Part shown: piece after piece, positions 8,927-17,341 of the stretch | How positions within the stretch are numbered: the first letter of the stretch is position 1 | How the letters are laid out: every line of letters starts with the position of its first letter | Source of the DNA: Pararhizobium sp. YC-54 | GTDB lineage: Bacteria > Pseudomonadota > Alphaproteobacteria > Rhizobiales > Rhizobiaceae | Length of the DNA: 64,000 nt | Assembly (NCBI RefSeq): GCF_025847205.1 | Contig: NZ_JAOYTH010000014.1 | Location: forward strand, 62,001-126,000 | Direction of reading: 5' to 3' | The notes under the pieces: model-generated | The model's database searches: none | Seen by the model: the letters and a program-made list of their open reading frames with translations, nothing else | Told to the model about the DNA's origin: nothing | Made by a program: the position numbers and the translations under genes

Positions 8927-9879
8927 GACGTCACCTTCGTACGCAGACGGGGCGTGAGGGCGACGACGACGAGGTCGGCCAGGATGTTCACACCGATATA
9001 GATGATCGCGAGCACCAGCGTCGTTGCCTGCACCACGACGAGGTCGCGGTTGCGCACGGCTTCCACCAGAGCACTTCCCAGCCCTGGGAACTGGAATACT
9101 GTCTCGACGATGATGGCGCCCCCCGCCATGTAGACCAGCGTGACGGCAAAAACCTGGATGAGCGGACCGGCCGCGTTGGAAAGCGCATGGCGCAGCACCA
9201 CGCGTCCCTCCGGCACACCTTTAAGCCGCGCCATTGCCACGAAATCGCTATCGAGGATCTCGATCATCGACGCGCGGATGGTGAGCGCGATGTAGGGCAG
9301 GATCGTCAGAACAAGGGTCAGGATCGGCAGAACGAGCACATCGAACTGCGCGAAGATCGACTGGTCCGTGTTATAGATCGACACGGCCGGGAAAAGCTGG
9401 AAGACGGTGGTGCTAAGGACGAGCACGGTCAGCACCGCAAGCGCGAATTCCGGTATGCCGGTGATCACCAGCATGGTGAGCGAAACCACATGATCGGTTA
9501 CGCTGTTTCGCCGGACGGCGGCGAAGACGCCGATGGCCGTTCCGAGCGGAAAGCCGATGACGACTGCGAGCGCCATCAGCGTGAGCGTCCTGAGGCCGCG
9601 ACTAACCAGCAGGTCGCCGGCCGGCTCCCCGCTGACGACCGAGACCCCGAAGTCACCCGTCATTAGATCGCCGACCCATGTCAGGTAGCGGAGTGCCGCC
9701 GACTGGTCGAGATGATGCTCGGCCCGGAAGGCCGCGAGCGATTCCAGCGTTGCGGTCTTGCCGAGCACGGCAACCGCGGCATCGCCCGGCAGGGCGATCG
9801 TCGCCACATAGATGATCAAGGAAACGAGCGCGAGCGTCACCACCCCACTGAACAGTCTGCCGGTCAACATCCTCAGCAT
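8923..9879 (-). CDS. ABC transporter permease, DppB type
   Basis: 318-residue inner-membrane permease with about six membrane spans. It shows the DppB N-terminus (LTGRLFSGVVTLALVSLIIYVA), the GDAAVAVLGK block and the coupling loop ARLKGVPEGRVVLRHALSNAAGP. The start at 9879 is preferred because AAGGGG lies eight bases upstream; the frame is open for 19 more codons. First transporter gene of the operon that also codes for the DppC- and DppDF-like proteins, oxygenase, SBP and MBL hydrolase. Confidence 0.92.
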   Translation of the reverse strand: MLRMLTGRLFSGVVTLALVSLIIYVATIALPGDAAVAVLGKTATLESLAAFRAEHHLDQSAALRYLTWVGDLMTGDFGVSVVSGEPAGDLLVSRGLRTLTLMALAVVIGFPLGTAIGVFAAVRRNSVTDHVVSLTMLVITGIPEFALAVLTVLVLSTTVFQLFPAVSIYNTDQSIFAQFDVLVLPILTLVLTILPYIALTIRASMIEILDSDFVAMARLKGVPEGRVVLRHALSNAAGPLIQVFAVTLVYMAGGAIIVETVFQFPGLGSALVEAVRNRDLVVVQATTLVLAIIYIGVNILADLVVVALTPRLRTKVTS

Positions 9880-10088
9880 CTGGCAACCCCTTCCGCCATC
9901 CAATCGGCTCTTCGGTCGGCGCCGCTGCGGACGCAATGGTCACATGACATCCGGCAAGGTAATGATCCCCCGCCGACGGGGCACGTAGCCATTTTTGCGA
10001 TGCTGGCCACGGCCGCGCCGACCTCCCGGGAGGGCTCGTCTCGTTCGAGAGAAGCGGGTGCTATCTGGTCTTGCAAATTGTCATTCAT
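9873..10088 (-). CDS. possible 71-residue leader ORF before the DppB-like gene
   Basis: Small ORF starting MNDNLQDQIAPASL and ending seven bases inside the DppB-like coding region, so that its stop could couple translation to the next gene. It has an AAGGGAA ribosome-binding site and begins about 30 bases downstream of the putative promoter -10 box. No domain is recognised and the composition is not clearly protein-like. It may be only chance coding in a 5' leader. Confidence 0.2.
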   Translation of the reverse strand: MNDNLQDQIAPASLERDEPSREVGAAVASIAKMATCPVGGGSLPCRMSCDHCVRSGADRRADWMAEGVARC

Positions 10089-10118
10089 GGCGGGCGTTCC
10101 CTTGCTTATTCGCCATTG

Positions 10119-10156
10119 CATATACGAAACCATATACGAGAAAGCTTTCCGGTCAA
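10119..10156 (-). promoter_or_regulatory. putative promoter with 12-bp direct-repeat operator for the dipeptide-type operon
   Basis: On the minus strand TTGACC (10156-10151) and TATGGT (10134-10129) are 16 bases apart. The -10 region lies within a direct repeat: CATATACGA at 10119-10127 and again at 10131-10139 (period 12). A regulator bound there would overlap the core promoter. The divergent LacI-type gene (10411-11490) is the nearest candidate, although LacI sites are usually inverted repeats. The remainder of the 500-base gap (9880-10410) shows nothing else convincing apart from the small ORF noted at 9873-10088. Confidence 0.5.
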
Positions 10157-10410
10157 GGGGCGAACCCGCGGCTTGATGAAAAAACTTTAACGATATAAAC
10201 ATTAGAACAACGAAATACGAAATATGCAAGGGCGGCGATCCGGAAAAATCAAAAAGAGCCAGCGCAAACGGCCCACCTGCATGAGTAGGATCCAAGGAGG
10301 AGCCGTTCGCAAGGTTCGGCTGACGCTCCACCAAGATCGTTGTTCGACCGCGCGATCGCGTCTAACCTATTATTCTGTCGACACGCGTGAGCAAGCCCCG
10401 AGGAATGCTA

Positions 10411-11490
10411 TTGACCCACAAACGGAAGCCTCCAACTATCGCCGACGTCGCAGCCCTCGCGGGGGTCTCCGCTCAGACGGTGTCGAACTATCTGACCGGG
10501 CGGTTCAAACCGCGGGGTCAGAATCTCCAGCGCTTGGAAAACGCTATTAGCGAGCTTGGCTATCGCCCGAGCGCAGCCGCCCGAGCCCTTCGGCTGAAAC
10601 AGTCAGGCATGATCGCAATGCTTCTCGAAGATGGCGCAGATCTCTCCGACGAGCGGATCAGGGAAGGTTGGGAGCCGTTGCACGCCATGTTCCTGTACGG
10701 CGCCACCAACAGGGCGCGCGAACTGGGCTTCTATGTCACGCCCGTATTGACGCGGCAGGGAGGCGCCGAAATGGAGGCTATACGGCTTGTTCGGGAAGGA
10801 CGCGCCGATGCTCTGATCTGCAGCACCGAAATGATGCCAGAGGCACGACTGGAGCATCTGCAGCAGATCGCTCGGACAGAGAAGGTCCCAATTGCGATGC
10901 TACAGGAGAACCGTAAGCGCGATTTTATATGCAGCGTTTCCGCAGCGGACGAGCAAGGAGGCGAACAAGCCGCACAGCACCTGGCTGCGCTCGGCCATAC
11001 GCATGTTGCCATCATGACCGTCAAGCCGATCTGGCCCGGTCCGGTGCGCCGCCGCAGCGGGTTCGAGACCGCCGCCCAAAACCTCGGCCTTGCTGTCGAA
11101 GTCTGGGAGGCGGAACACTATACGATGGAAGCGGTCCGCAGGCGGGCGGCAGTGGACCTAGTGAGCCAGAACCGGCCAACGGCGGTGTTCGCTGTGAACG
11201 ACGTGATCGCCATCGCGGTCATGCAGCAGGCGATCGAGCTGAGGCTGAATATCCCAAAGGATATCTCCATTCTCGGCTTCAACGACCTCGACATCGCAAC
11301 ATATGTTCGGCCGGCGTTGACGACGATCCGCACGCCGGCAGCCGCGATGGGCGCGCGGGCAGTGGAAGTGCTGGTCGACGCGATTTCCGGGCAACCCCTC
11401 GCCTCTTCGGCGCTGCTGCCGATTGAGTTCGTTTCAAGGCAAAGTACGGGCGCGGCGCCCAACACGTCTTGCGTTCGAACAACAGTGTAG
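10411..11490 (+). CDS. LacI-family transcriptional regulator
   Basis: About 359-residue regulator. The LacI helix-turn-helix is at the N-terminus (TIADVAALAGVSAQTVSNYL), followed by the hinge helix region (GYRPSAAARAL) and a periplasmic-binding-like effector domain with the late block ISILGFNDLDIATYVRPALTTI. Start choice: TTG at 10411 has GAGGA six bases upstream; ATG at 10405 overlaps that site and GTG at 10387 has none, so TTG is favoured but not certain. It is divergent from the dipeptide-type ABC operon and probably senses that operon's ligand or a product. Confidence 0.9.
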   Translation: MTHKRKPPTIADVAALAGVSAQTVSNYLTGRFKPRGQNLQRLENAISELGYRPSAAARALRLKQSGMIAMLLEDGADLSDERIREGWEPLHAMFLYGATNRARELGFYVTPVLTRQGGAEMEAIRLVREGRADALICSTEMMPEARLEHLQQIARTEKVPIAMLQENRKRDFICSVSAADEQGGEQAAQHLAALGHTHVAIMTVKPIWPGPVRRRSGFETAAQNLGLAVEVWEAEHYTMEAVRRRAAVDLVSQNRPTAVFAVNDVIAIAVMQQAIELRLNIPKDISILGFNDLDIATYVRPALTTIRTPAAAMGARAVEVLVDAISGQPLASSALLPIEFVSRQSTGAAPNTSCVRTTV

Positions 11491-11607
11491 AGCTCAGATG
11501 CGCATGCCACTCTGATTTCCTGCCTTTTGGAAGAGGTGGTCCCTCTCGGCCACCTAGTAAGGCGAAGGCACATCAGTCTTGCAATCGGTTTCCAGAAGAA
11601 ATCCCAG

Positions 11608-12372
11608 CTATTTCGCCAGATAACCGCCATCGGCTTCGAAGCATGCGCCCGTTACGAAAGACGCGGCATCCGACAGCAGGAAGAGGATGACGTTCGTGAT
11701 CTCGTCGGCCTCCCCCACGCGCGCCATTGGATGGAGCAAGGCTGCGGCCTGCCGCATTTCGTCGCTCAGATGGCCGAGCAGCGGGGTGTCGATGAAGCCC
11801 GGCGCGACAGCGTTGATGCGGATGCCCTGCGTCGCGTGATCGAGTGCGGCTGCCTTGGTGAGACCGATCACGCCGTGCTTGGCGGCAGTATAGGCCGGCT
11901 GGCCGGAAAAGCCGCGAAAACCCATGATCGACGCGACATTGACGATCGACCCGCCGCCGCTGGCCAGCATGGCTGGGATTTGGTGGCGGACGGCATTGAA
12001 GACCCCCGTCAGGTTGACCGCGATGGTTCTGTCCCAGTCCCCGGCCGGGTAGCGCGCGGTTTCACAGCGCGGCAGGTCGATGCCGGCGGAATTGACGGCG
12101 AGATCGAGGCCGCCGAAATGGCTAACCCCGCGTGCGATCGCCTCTTCCACGCTCGCGATCGCCGTGACATCGACTTCAAGCGCAAGCACGTTGTTAGATC
12201 CGAGCGTTTCCACAAAGGCGTCAAGCCGCGCTCTGTCCCGATCGACGAGCACGAGTTTTGCACCGAGATCGGCAAGCTGGCGGGCCGTCGCTGCGCCGAT
12301 GCCCGAAGCCGCGCCCGAGACGAAGGCGACCTTGCCCGAAAAAGCCCTGGGATCGAAAAGGGAAGATGCCAT
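11608..12372 (-). CDS. short-chain dehydrogenase/reductase (SDR)
   Basis: 254-residue classical SDR, cytoplasmic NAD(P)-dependent oxidoreductase. The cofactor motif is SGAASGIGAAT (about residues 19-29), the NNAG-equivalent is NSAGID, and the catalytic Ser and YxxxK are in VASIMGF and YTAAK; the end AFSGxAxTGAxFEADGG-like ASFVTGACFEADGGYLAK is typical. VDRDRAR after strand 2 (Asp) suggests NAD(H) preference. It starts 20 bases after the XRE-cupin regulator gene on the same strand, so the two form a small unit. Substrate unknown; homologues act on alcohols, 3-hydroxyacids or sugars. Confidence 0.9.
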   Translation of the reverse strand: MASSLFDPRAFSGKVAFVSGAASGIGAATARQLADLGAKLVLVDRDRARLDAFVETLGSNNVLALEVDVTAIASVEEAIARGVSHFGGLDLAVNSAGIDLPRCETARYPAGDWDRTIAVNLTGVFNAVRHQIPAMLASGGGSIVNVASIMGFRGFSGQPAYTAAKHGVIGLTKAAALDHATQGIRINAVAPGFIDTPLLGHLSDEMRQAAALLHPMARVGEADEITNVILFLLSDAASFVTGACFEADGGYLAK

Positions 12373-12392
12373 GAGTGCCTGCCTGCCGTGTT

Positions 12393-12977
12393 CTACTTGT
12401 AAACGCCGACCCAGATGATGATGGTCGGTTCGGTTTTCGAGGGGTTGTGGGACCGGTAGGTCGACGAGCGATTGAAGCGGTAGCTGTCGCCCTCGAAGAG
12501 CTCGAACTTTTCCTCGTCCACCCAGAGTTCCAGCCGTCCCTTGAGAATGTAGCCGTACTCCGCACCTGCCGTCGGCACGTTCTTGGGTTCCGTCTCCAGG
12601 CCAGGTTCAAAGGTCGACATCATGAACTCGACATCGGAATCGAGCTGCGGCGTCAAAAGCTCCGTTCGAGCACCGCGGTGCAGCATGAACCGGCGCTGGC
12701 CGCTGCGAACGACGATGTCCTTTTCGCGCTCGGCCTCCGGCTGCTTCTCTTCCAGTTCGACGAACCAGCTCATCGGCACGCCGAAGATCGTACAGGCCGC
12801 GTAGAGATCCTTCAGCGTCGGCTGCGACAGGCCGCGCTCGAGCTGGCTGACATAGCCCGTCGAGCGGTTCAGCCCTTCGGCAAGCTGCTGGATGGTGATG
12901 CGCCGCGAGCGCCGCAGTGCACGCAGCGTCTTTCCTACGTGGTCTGGCGTCCGGACGTCGAAAGCGGAATTGGACAT
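12393..12977 (-). CDS. XRE-family regulator with C-terminal cupin
   Basis: 194-residue regulator. N-terminal Cro/CI helix-turn-helix (about 14-70: ITIQQLAEGLNRSTGYVSQLERG) and a C-terminal cupin sensor domain (about 110-190: AEYGYILKGRLELWVDEEKF, EGDSYRF, YRSHNPS). This architecture is common for regulators of amine, amino-acid and SDR-type catabolic genes. It lies directly upstream of the SDR at 11608-12372 on the same strand, which it probably controls together with itself. The 119-base gap to the next SDR gene at 13097 contains no feature I can name. Confidence 0.92.
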   Translation of the reverse strand: MSNSAFDVRTPDHVGKTLRALRRSRRITIQQLAEGLNRSTGYVSQLERGLSQPTLKDLYAACTIFGVPMSWFVELEEKQPEAEREKDIVVRSGQRRFMLHRGARTELLTPQLDSDVEFMMSTFEPGLETEPKNVPTAGAEYGYILKGRLELWVDEEKFELFEGDSYRFNRSSTYRSHNPSKTEPTIIIWVGVYK

Positions 12978-13096
12978 CGATCATAACCCGATAAATTCAC
13001 TTGGATGATGGAGTTGATCAAACACTTCACCGAAGTCAACGCCAGCCGAAGAGTGCAATCACCGCCGGGCCGGTTGTCCCCATCTACCGGACCATC

Positions 13097-13864
13097 TCAG
13101 CCAAACGTTCCCGCCGTGGTGCCGCCATCCAACATATAGACCATGCCGTTTACATAACTCGCCTGCGGCGACAGCAGATGGCCAATGGCATCTGCCACTT
13201 CGTCCGGCCGGGCGAAGCGGCCGAGCGGCACGCGGCGCTCGTAGAAGGCACGATCGTAGACCCCTCCGCTCTCCTTCAGGAGGCCGTCGGCCATGGGTGT
13301 GTCGACGAAGCTGGGGCAAACGACATTGCTGCGCAGACCCTCTGGACCGTGATCGAGCGCCATGCAGCGGATCAAGCCCACCACGCCGTGCTTGGACGCG
13401 CTGTAGGCGGCATAGCCGCGCGATCCCCGCACGCCGGAGTCCGAGCTGACCGCGACGAAGGCGGAGGCCGGGTTCCGCAGCAGGTGCGGGACCGCATGCC
13501 GTGCCAGCAGGAAGGGGCTGGTGAGGTTCACGGCCAGCGTGATCTCCCAGCTCTCGTCAGTCAGCGTCGTGACGTCGCCTTTCCGCGCGACGCCGGCTGC
13601 GGCAACCACGCCGGAGAGAAAACCGTGTGCTCCTACGGCTCGGCCGACCACAGCGGCGACGTCGGCATCCGAGGAGGCGTCACCCGCCACCGCGATCACC
13701 GCCGCTCCCCCAATTTGGCAGGCACTTGCCACCTCGGCCATCGCCGACGCATTGCGATCGAACAGGGTGAGCGCGACACCGTCTTTCGACAGGCAAAGCG
13801 CCGTTGCCCGCCCGATCCCCGAGGCCGCACCGGAGATCAGTATGGATGTCTCGGCTTTAGACAT
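13097..13864 (-). CDS. short-chain dehydrogenase/reductase (SDR)
   Basis: 255-residue SDR with SGAASGIGRAT cofactor motif, catalytic VSSDSG and YSASK, and C-terminal VNGMVYMLDGG. The usual NNAG is replaced by VAAAGVA, so that motif is degenerate although the catalytic Tyr-Lys is intact. Asp in LFDRNAS suggests NAD(H). It follows the LivF-like ATPase gene by 20 bases and is probably the last gene of the Liv-type operon, so it may act on the imported substrate or a catabolite. Confidence 0.88.
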   Translation of the reverse strand: MSKAETSILISGAASGIGRATALCLSKDGVALTLFDRNASAMAEVASACQIGGAAVIAVAGDASSDADVAAVVGRAVGAHGFLSGVVAAAGVARKGDVTTLTDESWEITLAVNLTSPFLLARHAVPHLLRNPASAFVAVSSDSGVRGSRGYAAYSASKHGVVGLIRCMALDHGPEGLRSNVVCPSFVDTPMADGLLKESGGVYDRAFYERRVPLGRFARPDEVADAIGHLLSPQASYVNGMVYMLDGGTTAGTFG

Positions 13865-13884
13865 GTTTCCTCCGTTTGTCCCGG

Positions 13885-14622
13885 TCAGGCGCCCAGATAA
13901 GCGGCCTTGAGATCGGGATCGTTGAGAACGTTGTTGGCGCCCCCTTCCACCGAGCAGCGGCCGGCATCGATCACATAGGCATAGTCGGCGATTTCCAGCG
14001 CCACCGCCGCGTTCTGCTCGACGACGATGAGGCTGATGCCGGACTTCGACAGCGTAATGATAATCTCGAAGATCTGGTTGATGATTTTTGGCGCCAGGCC
14101 AAGCGAGGGCTCGTCCAGCATCAAAAGCTCGGGCGTCGCCATCAGCGAACGGCCGATCGCCAGCATCTGCTGCTGGCCACCGCTCATGCGGCTCGCCAGC
14201 GAATGACGCCTCTCCTTGAGAATCGGGAACATGTCATAGACCTGGGTCCGAATCTCGTCGAAGCTGCGCCCGCGGCCGGGGATGTAGCCGGCCAGCAGGT
14301 TCTCCTCGACCGTCAGCCGCTGGAGGATCTGGCGACCCTCCGGGCAATGGGCGAGACCGAGGCGGGTGATCTCTTCAGGCGGCAGGCCTTTGATCGGCCG
14401 GCCCTTGAATTCGATCTCGCCGGAATAGATCTGCGTCAGGCCGGAGATCGAGCGTAGCGTCGATGTCTTGCCCGCGCCGTTCGCACCGATGATCGTGACG
14501 ATCTCGCCGGCGCGGACGTCCAGATCAATGCCGAACAATACCTGCGTTCGCCCGTAGCCCGCCTTGAGCCCGGCGACTTTGAGCAAGCTTGCGGATGTCG
14601 TCGAGTTCTTCCGTGGTTCCAA
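13885..14622 (-). CDS. branched-chain-amino-acid-type ABC ATPase, LivF type
   Basis: 245-residue ATPase of the hydrophobic-amino-acid uptake class. Walker A is GANGAGKTS, signature MSGGQQQML, Walker B LLMLDEPSLGLAP, and the end YLGA is typical of LivF. Start choice: a TTG at 14622 has GCAGGAGG six bases upstream and gives the family length (LivF about 237). The frame is open further upstream but would extend far into LivG. With this start the gene overlaps livG-type coding by 98 bases. Works with LivG to drive LivH/LivM. Confidence 0.9.
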   Translation of the reverse strand: MEPRKNSTTSASLLKVAGLKAGYGRTQVLFGIDLDVRAGEIVTIIGANGAGKTSTLRSISGLTQIYSGEIEFKGRPIKGLPPEEITRLGLAHCPEGRQILQRLTVEENLLAGYIPGRGRSFDEIRTQVYDMFPILKERRHSLASRMSGGQQQMLAIGRSLMATPELLMLDEPSLGLAPKIINQIFEIIITLSKSGISLIVVEQNAAVALEIADYAYVIDAGRCSVEGGANNVLNDPDLKAAYLGA

Positions 14623-15349
14623 GATAGGCCTCCTGCACTCTTTCGTTCGTGCGCACCAGATCCGGCGTGCCGGAGCAAAGCAGCTCGCCATAGTTCAAGA
14701 CGTCGATCCGGTCGGAAATGGACATCACCATGTCCATGTCGTGCTCGACGAGGATGATCGCGCGGTCTTCACGTTTCAGGCCGGCGATCATCGCCGCCAT
14801 GTCCTTCGTTTCGGTATGGTTGAGGCCGGCCGCCGGCTCGTCGAGCAGCACGATCGGCGCCTGCGTGACGAAGGCGCGCGCCAGTTCGAGAATCTTCTGC
14901 CGCCCGTAAGGCAGGTCGCCGGCCAGAACATCCGCCACATCCGACAGATGAAATTCAGCGAGACAGGCGTGGCAGATCTCGAGCCGTTCGGCCTTGCTCA
15001 GCCGTTTCGCACCGGTGAGGAAGGTCAGCCACGACTGCGGGAAGAAGCAGACTTCCAGATTCTCCAGAACCGTCATGCCGTCGAAGAGGCGGAGGTTCTG
15101 GTAGGTACGCGACACGCCGAGCTGGGCGATGCGGTGCTTGGGCAGCCGGTTGAGCGCCGTCGCACCGAGCCGGATCGTGCCTGAAGTCACCGAATAGGAG
15201 CCGGCGATCATGTTGACGACGGTCGACTTGCCGGCACCGTTCGGCCCGATGATCGAGTAGATCGACCCGACATCGAAGGACAGCGACAGGTTCCGGATCG
15301 CGACCAGTGAGCCGAAATGCTTGCTTACGTTTTCGAGGGCGAGAGCCAT
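14525..15349 (-). CDS. branched-chain-amino-acid-type ABC ATPase, LivG type
   Basis: 274-residue ATPase. Walker A GPNGAGKST, Walker B IVLLDEPAAGLNHTETKDM and the LivG C-terminal block VQEAYLG are present; the signature motif is replaced by LPYGRQK, which is normal for LivG. About 30 residues after VQEAYLG form an unusual tail (LDDIRKLAQSRRAQGG...) that overlaps the LivF start region. The start overlaps the LivM-like gene by 25 bases. Confidence 0.93.
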   Translation of the reverse strand: MALALENVSKHFGSLVAIRNLSLSFDVGSIYSIIGPNGAGKSTVVNMIAGSYSVTSGTIRLGATALNRLPKHRIAQLGVSRTYQNLRLFDGMTVLENLEVCFFPQSWLTFLTGAKRLSKAERLEICHACLAEFHLSDVADVLAGDLPYGRQKILELARAFVTQAPIVLLDEPAAGLNHTETKDMAAMIAGLKREDRAIILVEHDMDMVMSISDRIDVLNYGELLCSGTPDLVRTNERVQEAYLGTTEELDDIRKLAQSRRAQGGLRANAGIVRH

Positions 15350-16320
15350 AGGGTCCGGACCTTTCGAATGATGAAGCCGAGGTTGAAGCGGGGCGAAACG
15401 AGGCCGCCGGGGCGAAGAACGATGACGGTCACGAGCACGACGCCGTAGATCAACAGGCGGTATTGCGCGGCGAAATGCAGGACTTCCGGCAGGATCACAA
15501 GCACGACCGCCCCCGCGATGACGCCGACGATATTTCCGACGCCGCCGATGATGATGATCAAGACGACGAGCAGCGATTCCTGGAAGGTGAAACTTTCCGG
15601 GCTGACGAAGCGCTGGAACGAGCCGAAGATCACCCCGCCTGCTCCGCCGATCGCCGCACTGAGCGCGAAGGCCAGCAGCTTCAGCGTCGTCGTGTTGATG
15701 CCGAGGCCACGCACCACATCCTGGTCCTCACGCAGCGCCCGCCAGGCTTTGCCGAGGATCGAGCGTTCCATGTAATAGACGCCTGCGCAGACGATGACGG
15801 TCAGCACGAGCAGCAGCCAGTAGAAATGCACCGGGCTGGTCAGCGGCAGGCCGAAGAGGTTCGCCCGGTCGAGGCCGGCAATACCCTGCGGACCGTTGGT
15901 CAGCTCATCGGCATTGTTGATGGCGATGCGGATGATTTCGCCGAAGGAGAGCGTGACGATGGCGAGATAGTCGCCGCGCAGCTTCAGGACCGGGAAGCCG
16001 AGAAGGACCCCCGCTATGGCGCCGGCCGCCGCGCCGATGAACAGGACGACGATGAACGGCAGGTGGATATCGAATTGCCCGCTGGCAAGCAGGGCGTAGG
16101 CATAGGCGCCCACCGCGTAAAAGGCGATGAAGCCGAGATCGAGCAGACCCGCATAGCCGACCACGAGGTTCAGGCCGACAGCGAGGATGATGTAGATCAG
16201 GATACTGTCTACGACGCGGACGTAATAGGACGGAAGGTACGGCACCAGCACCAGCAGAACCACGCAAAGCGCGAGAACTGCGAGAAGGCCGAGCCGCCGG
16301 GCGATCACCGAATTCCCCAT
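15325..16320 (-). CDS. branched-chain-amino-acid-type ABC permease, LivM type
   Basis: 331-residue inner-membrane permease with 8-10 hydrophobic segments. Family marks are YAGLLDLGFIAFYAVGAYAYAL near the N-terminus, LKLRGDYLAIVTLSFGEI in the middle, and PESFTFQESLLVVLIIIIGGVGN near the end. It starts three bases after the LivH-type stop and overlaps LivG. Forms the channel with LivH. Confidence 0.93.
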   Translation of the reverse strand: MGNSVIARRLGLLAVLALCVVLLVLVPYLPSYYVRVVDSILIYIILAVGLNLVVGYAGLLDLGFIAFYAVGAYAYALLASGQFDIHLPFIVVLFIGAAAGAIAGVLLGFPVLKLRGDYLAIVTLSFGEIIRIAINNADELTNGPQGIAGLDRANLFGLPLTSPVHFYWLLLVLTVIVCAGVYYMERSILGKAWRALREDQDVVRGLGINTTTLKLLAFALSAAIGGAGGVIFGSFQRFVSPESFTFQESLLVVLIIIIGGVGNIVGVIAGAVVLVILPEVLHFAAQYRLLIYGVVLVTVIVLRPGGLVSPRFNLGFIIRKVRTLWLSPSKT

Positions 16321-16323
16321 GGG

Positions 16324-17274
16324 TCAGTAATCCTTCTTTGCGACGGTCGTTTCTTCCGAGACGGTCTCGCCGAGCAGGCCGGCGGGCTTGAACAGAAGAA
16401 CGAGGATGAGGACGGCGAAGGCGAAGACGTCGCGATATTCGGTGCCGATATAGCCGAAGGAGAGGATCGGCAGGAAGGCCGTGCCGAAGACCTCGATCGC
16501 ACCGAGCAGGAAACCGCCGAGCATAGCGCCCGGAATGGAGCCGATGCCACCGAGAATGGCCGCCGTGAAGGCCTTCAGGCCGATGACGGAGCCCATGGTC
16601 GGTTGCATGATGCCGTAATATGAGGCGTACATGATGCCGGCCATGGCGCCGAGCCCGGGGCCGATGAAGAAGACCAGGCTGACGGCGCGGTTGACGCGGA
16701 TGCCGAGCAGGCTCGACGTCGTCCAGCTTTCCGACGCCGCGCGGATCCAGATGCCGAGGCGTGTGCCGTTGACGAAGAGCGTGAGCCCGACCATCAGCAG
16801 GACACCGGCAGCGAGGATGCCAAGCTGTACCGTCGTTACCATGCCGCCGAGCGCATCGATCGGCGTGCTCGGCACGATTGCCGGGAAATGCACCGGCTGC
16901 GGGCCGACCGTCACACGCACCGCGCTCTGCAACACGATGGACATGCCAAGCGCGCTCAGCATCGGCGCAAGGCGGCCATAGGCGCGCAGCGGCCGATAGG
17001 CGAAACGCTCGATCGCCACGCCAAGCAGGCCGACGATCACGAAGCTCGCGACGATGGCGATGGCGGAATCCAGCACCGGGGCCAAGCCGCCGAGACCGAC
17101 GAGACCGCTGAAGAGGAACGTGTAGATATACGGGCCGAGCATGAAGAACTCGCCGTGGGCGAAGTTGATCAGGCGCATCACGCCGTAGACCATCGTGTAG
17201 CCGAGGGCGATCAATCCGTAGATCGCTCCGATGGCGAGCGCGAAGATCAGCTGTTGAAGAAAATAGTCGAACAA
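16324..17274 (-). CDS. branched-chain-amino-acid-type ABC permease, LivH type
   Basis: 316-residue permease with about eight membrane segments. It begins with the LivH hallmark (ALAIGAIYGLIALGYTMVYGVMRLINFAHGE) split over the first two spans, and carries AILGGIGSIPGAMLGGFLLG near the end. Partner of the LivM-type protein. It follows the binding-protein gene after a 67-base gap holding a hairpin. Confidence 0.93.
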   Translation of the reverse strand: MFDYFLQQLIFALAIGAIYGLIALGYTMVYGVMRLINFAHGEFFMLGPYIYTFLFSGLVGLGGLAPVLDSAIAIVASFVIVGLLGVAIERFAYRPLRAYGRLAPMLSALGMSIVLQSAVRVTVGPQPVHFPAIVPSTPIDALGGMVTTVQLGILAAGVLLMVGLTLFVNGTRLGIWIRAASESWTTSSLLGIRVNRAVSLVFFIGPGLGAMAGIMYASYYGIMQPTMGSVIGLKAFTAAILGGIGSIPGAMLGGFLLGAIEVFGTAFLPILSFGYIGTEYRDVFAFAVLILVLLFKPAGLLGETVSEETTVAKKDY

Positions 17275-17295
17275 GGGGATCGCCTTTATGACGAC

Positions 17296-17320
17296 GGGCC
17301 GGCACGGACTGCGCCGGCCC
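17296..17320 (-). terminator. hairpin between binding-protein and LivH-type genes
   Basis: Inverted repeat GGGCCGGC (17296-17303) / GCCGGCCC (17313-17320) in the 67-base gap after the LivK-type stop. No strong U-tract on the minus strand. It probably stabilises the binding-protein mRNA or reduces read-through to the permease genes. Confidence 0.45.
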
Positions 17321-17341
17321 CTTTGAACAAATGTCCGCTGA

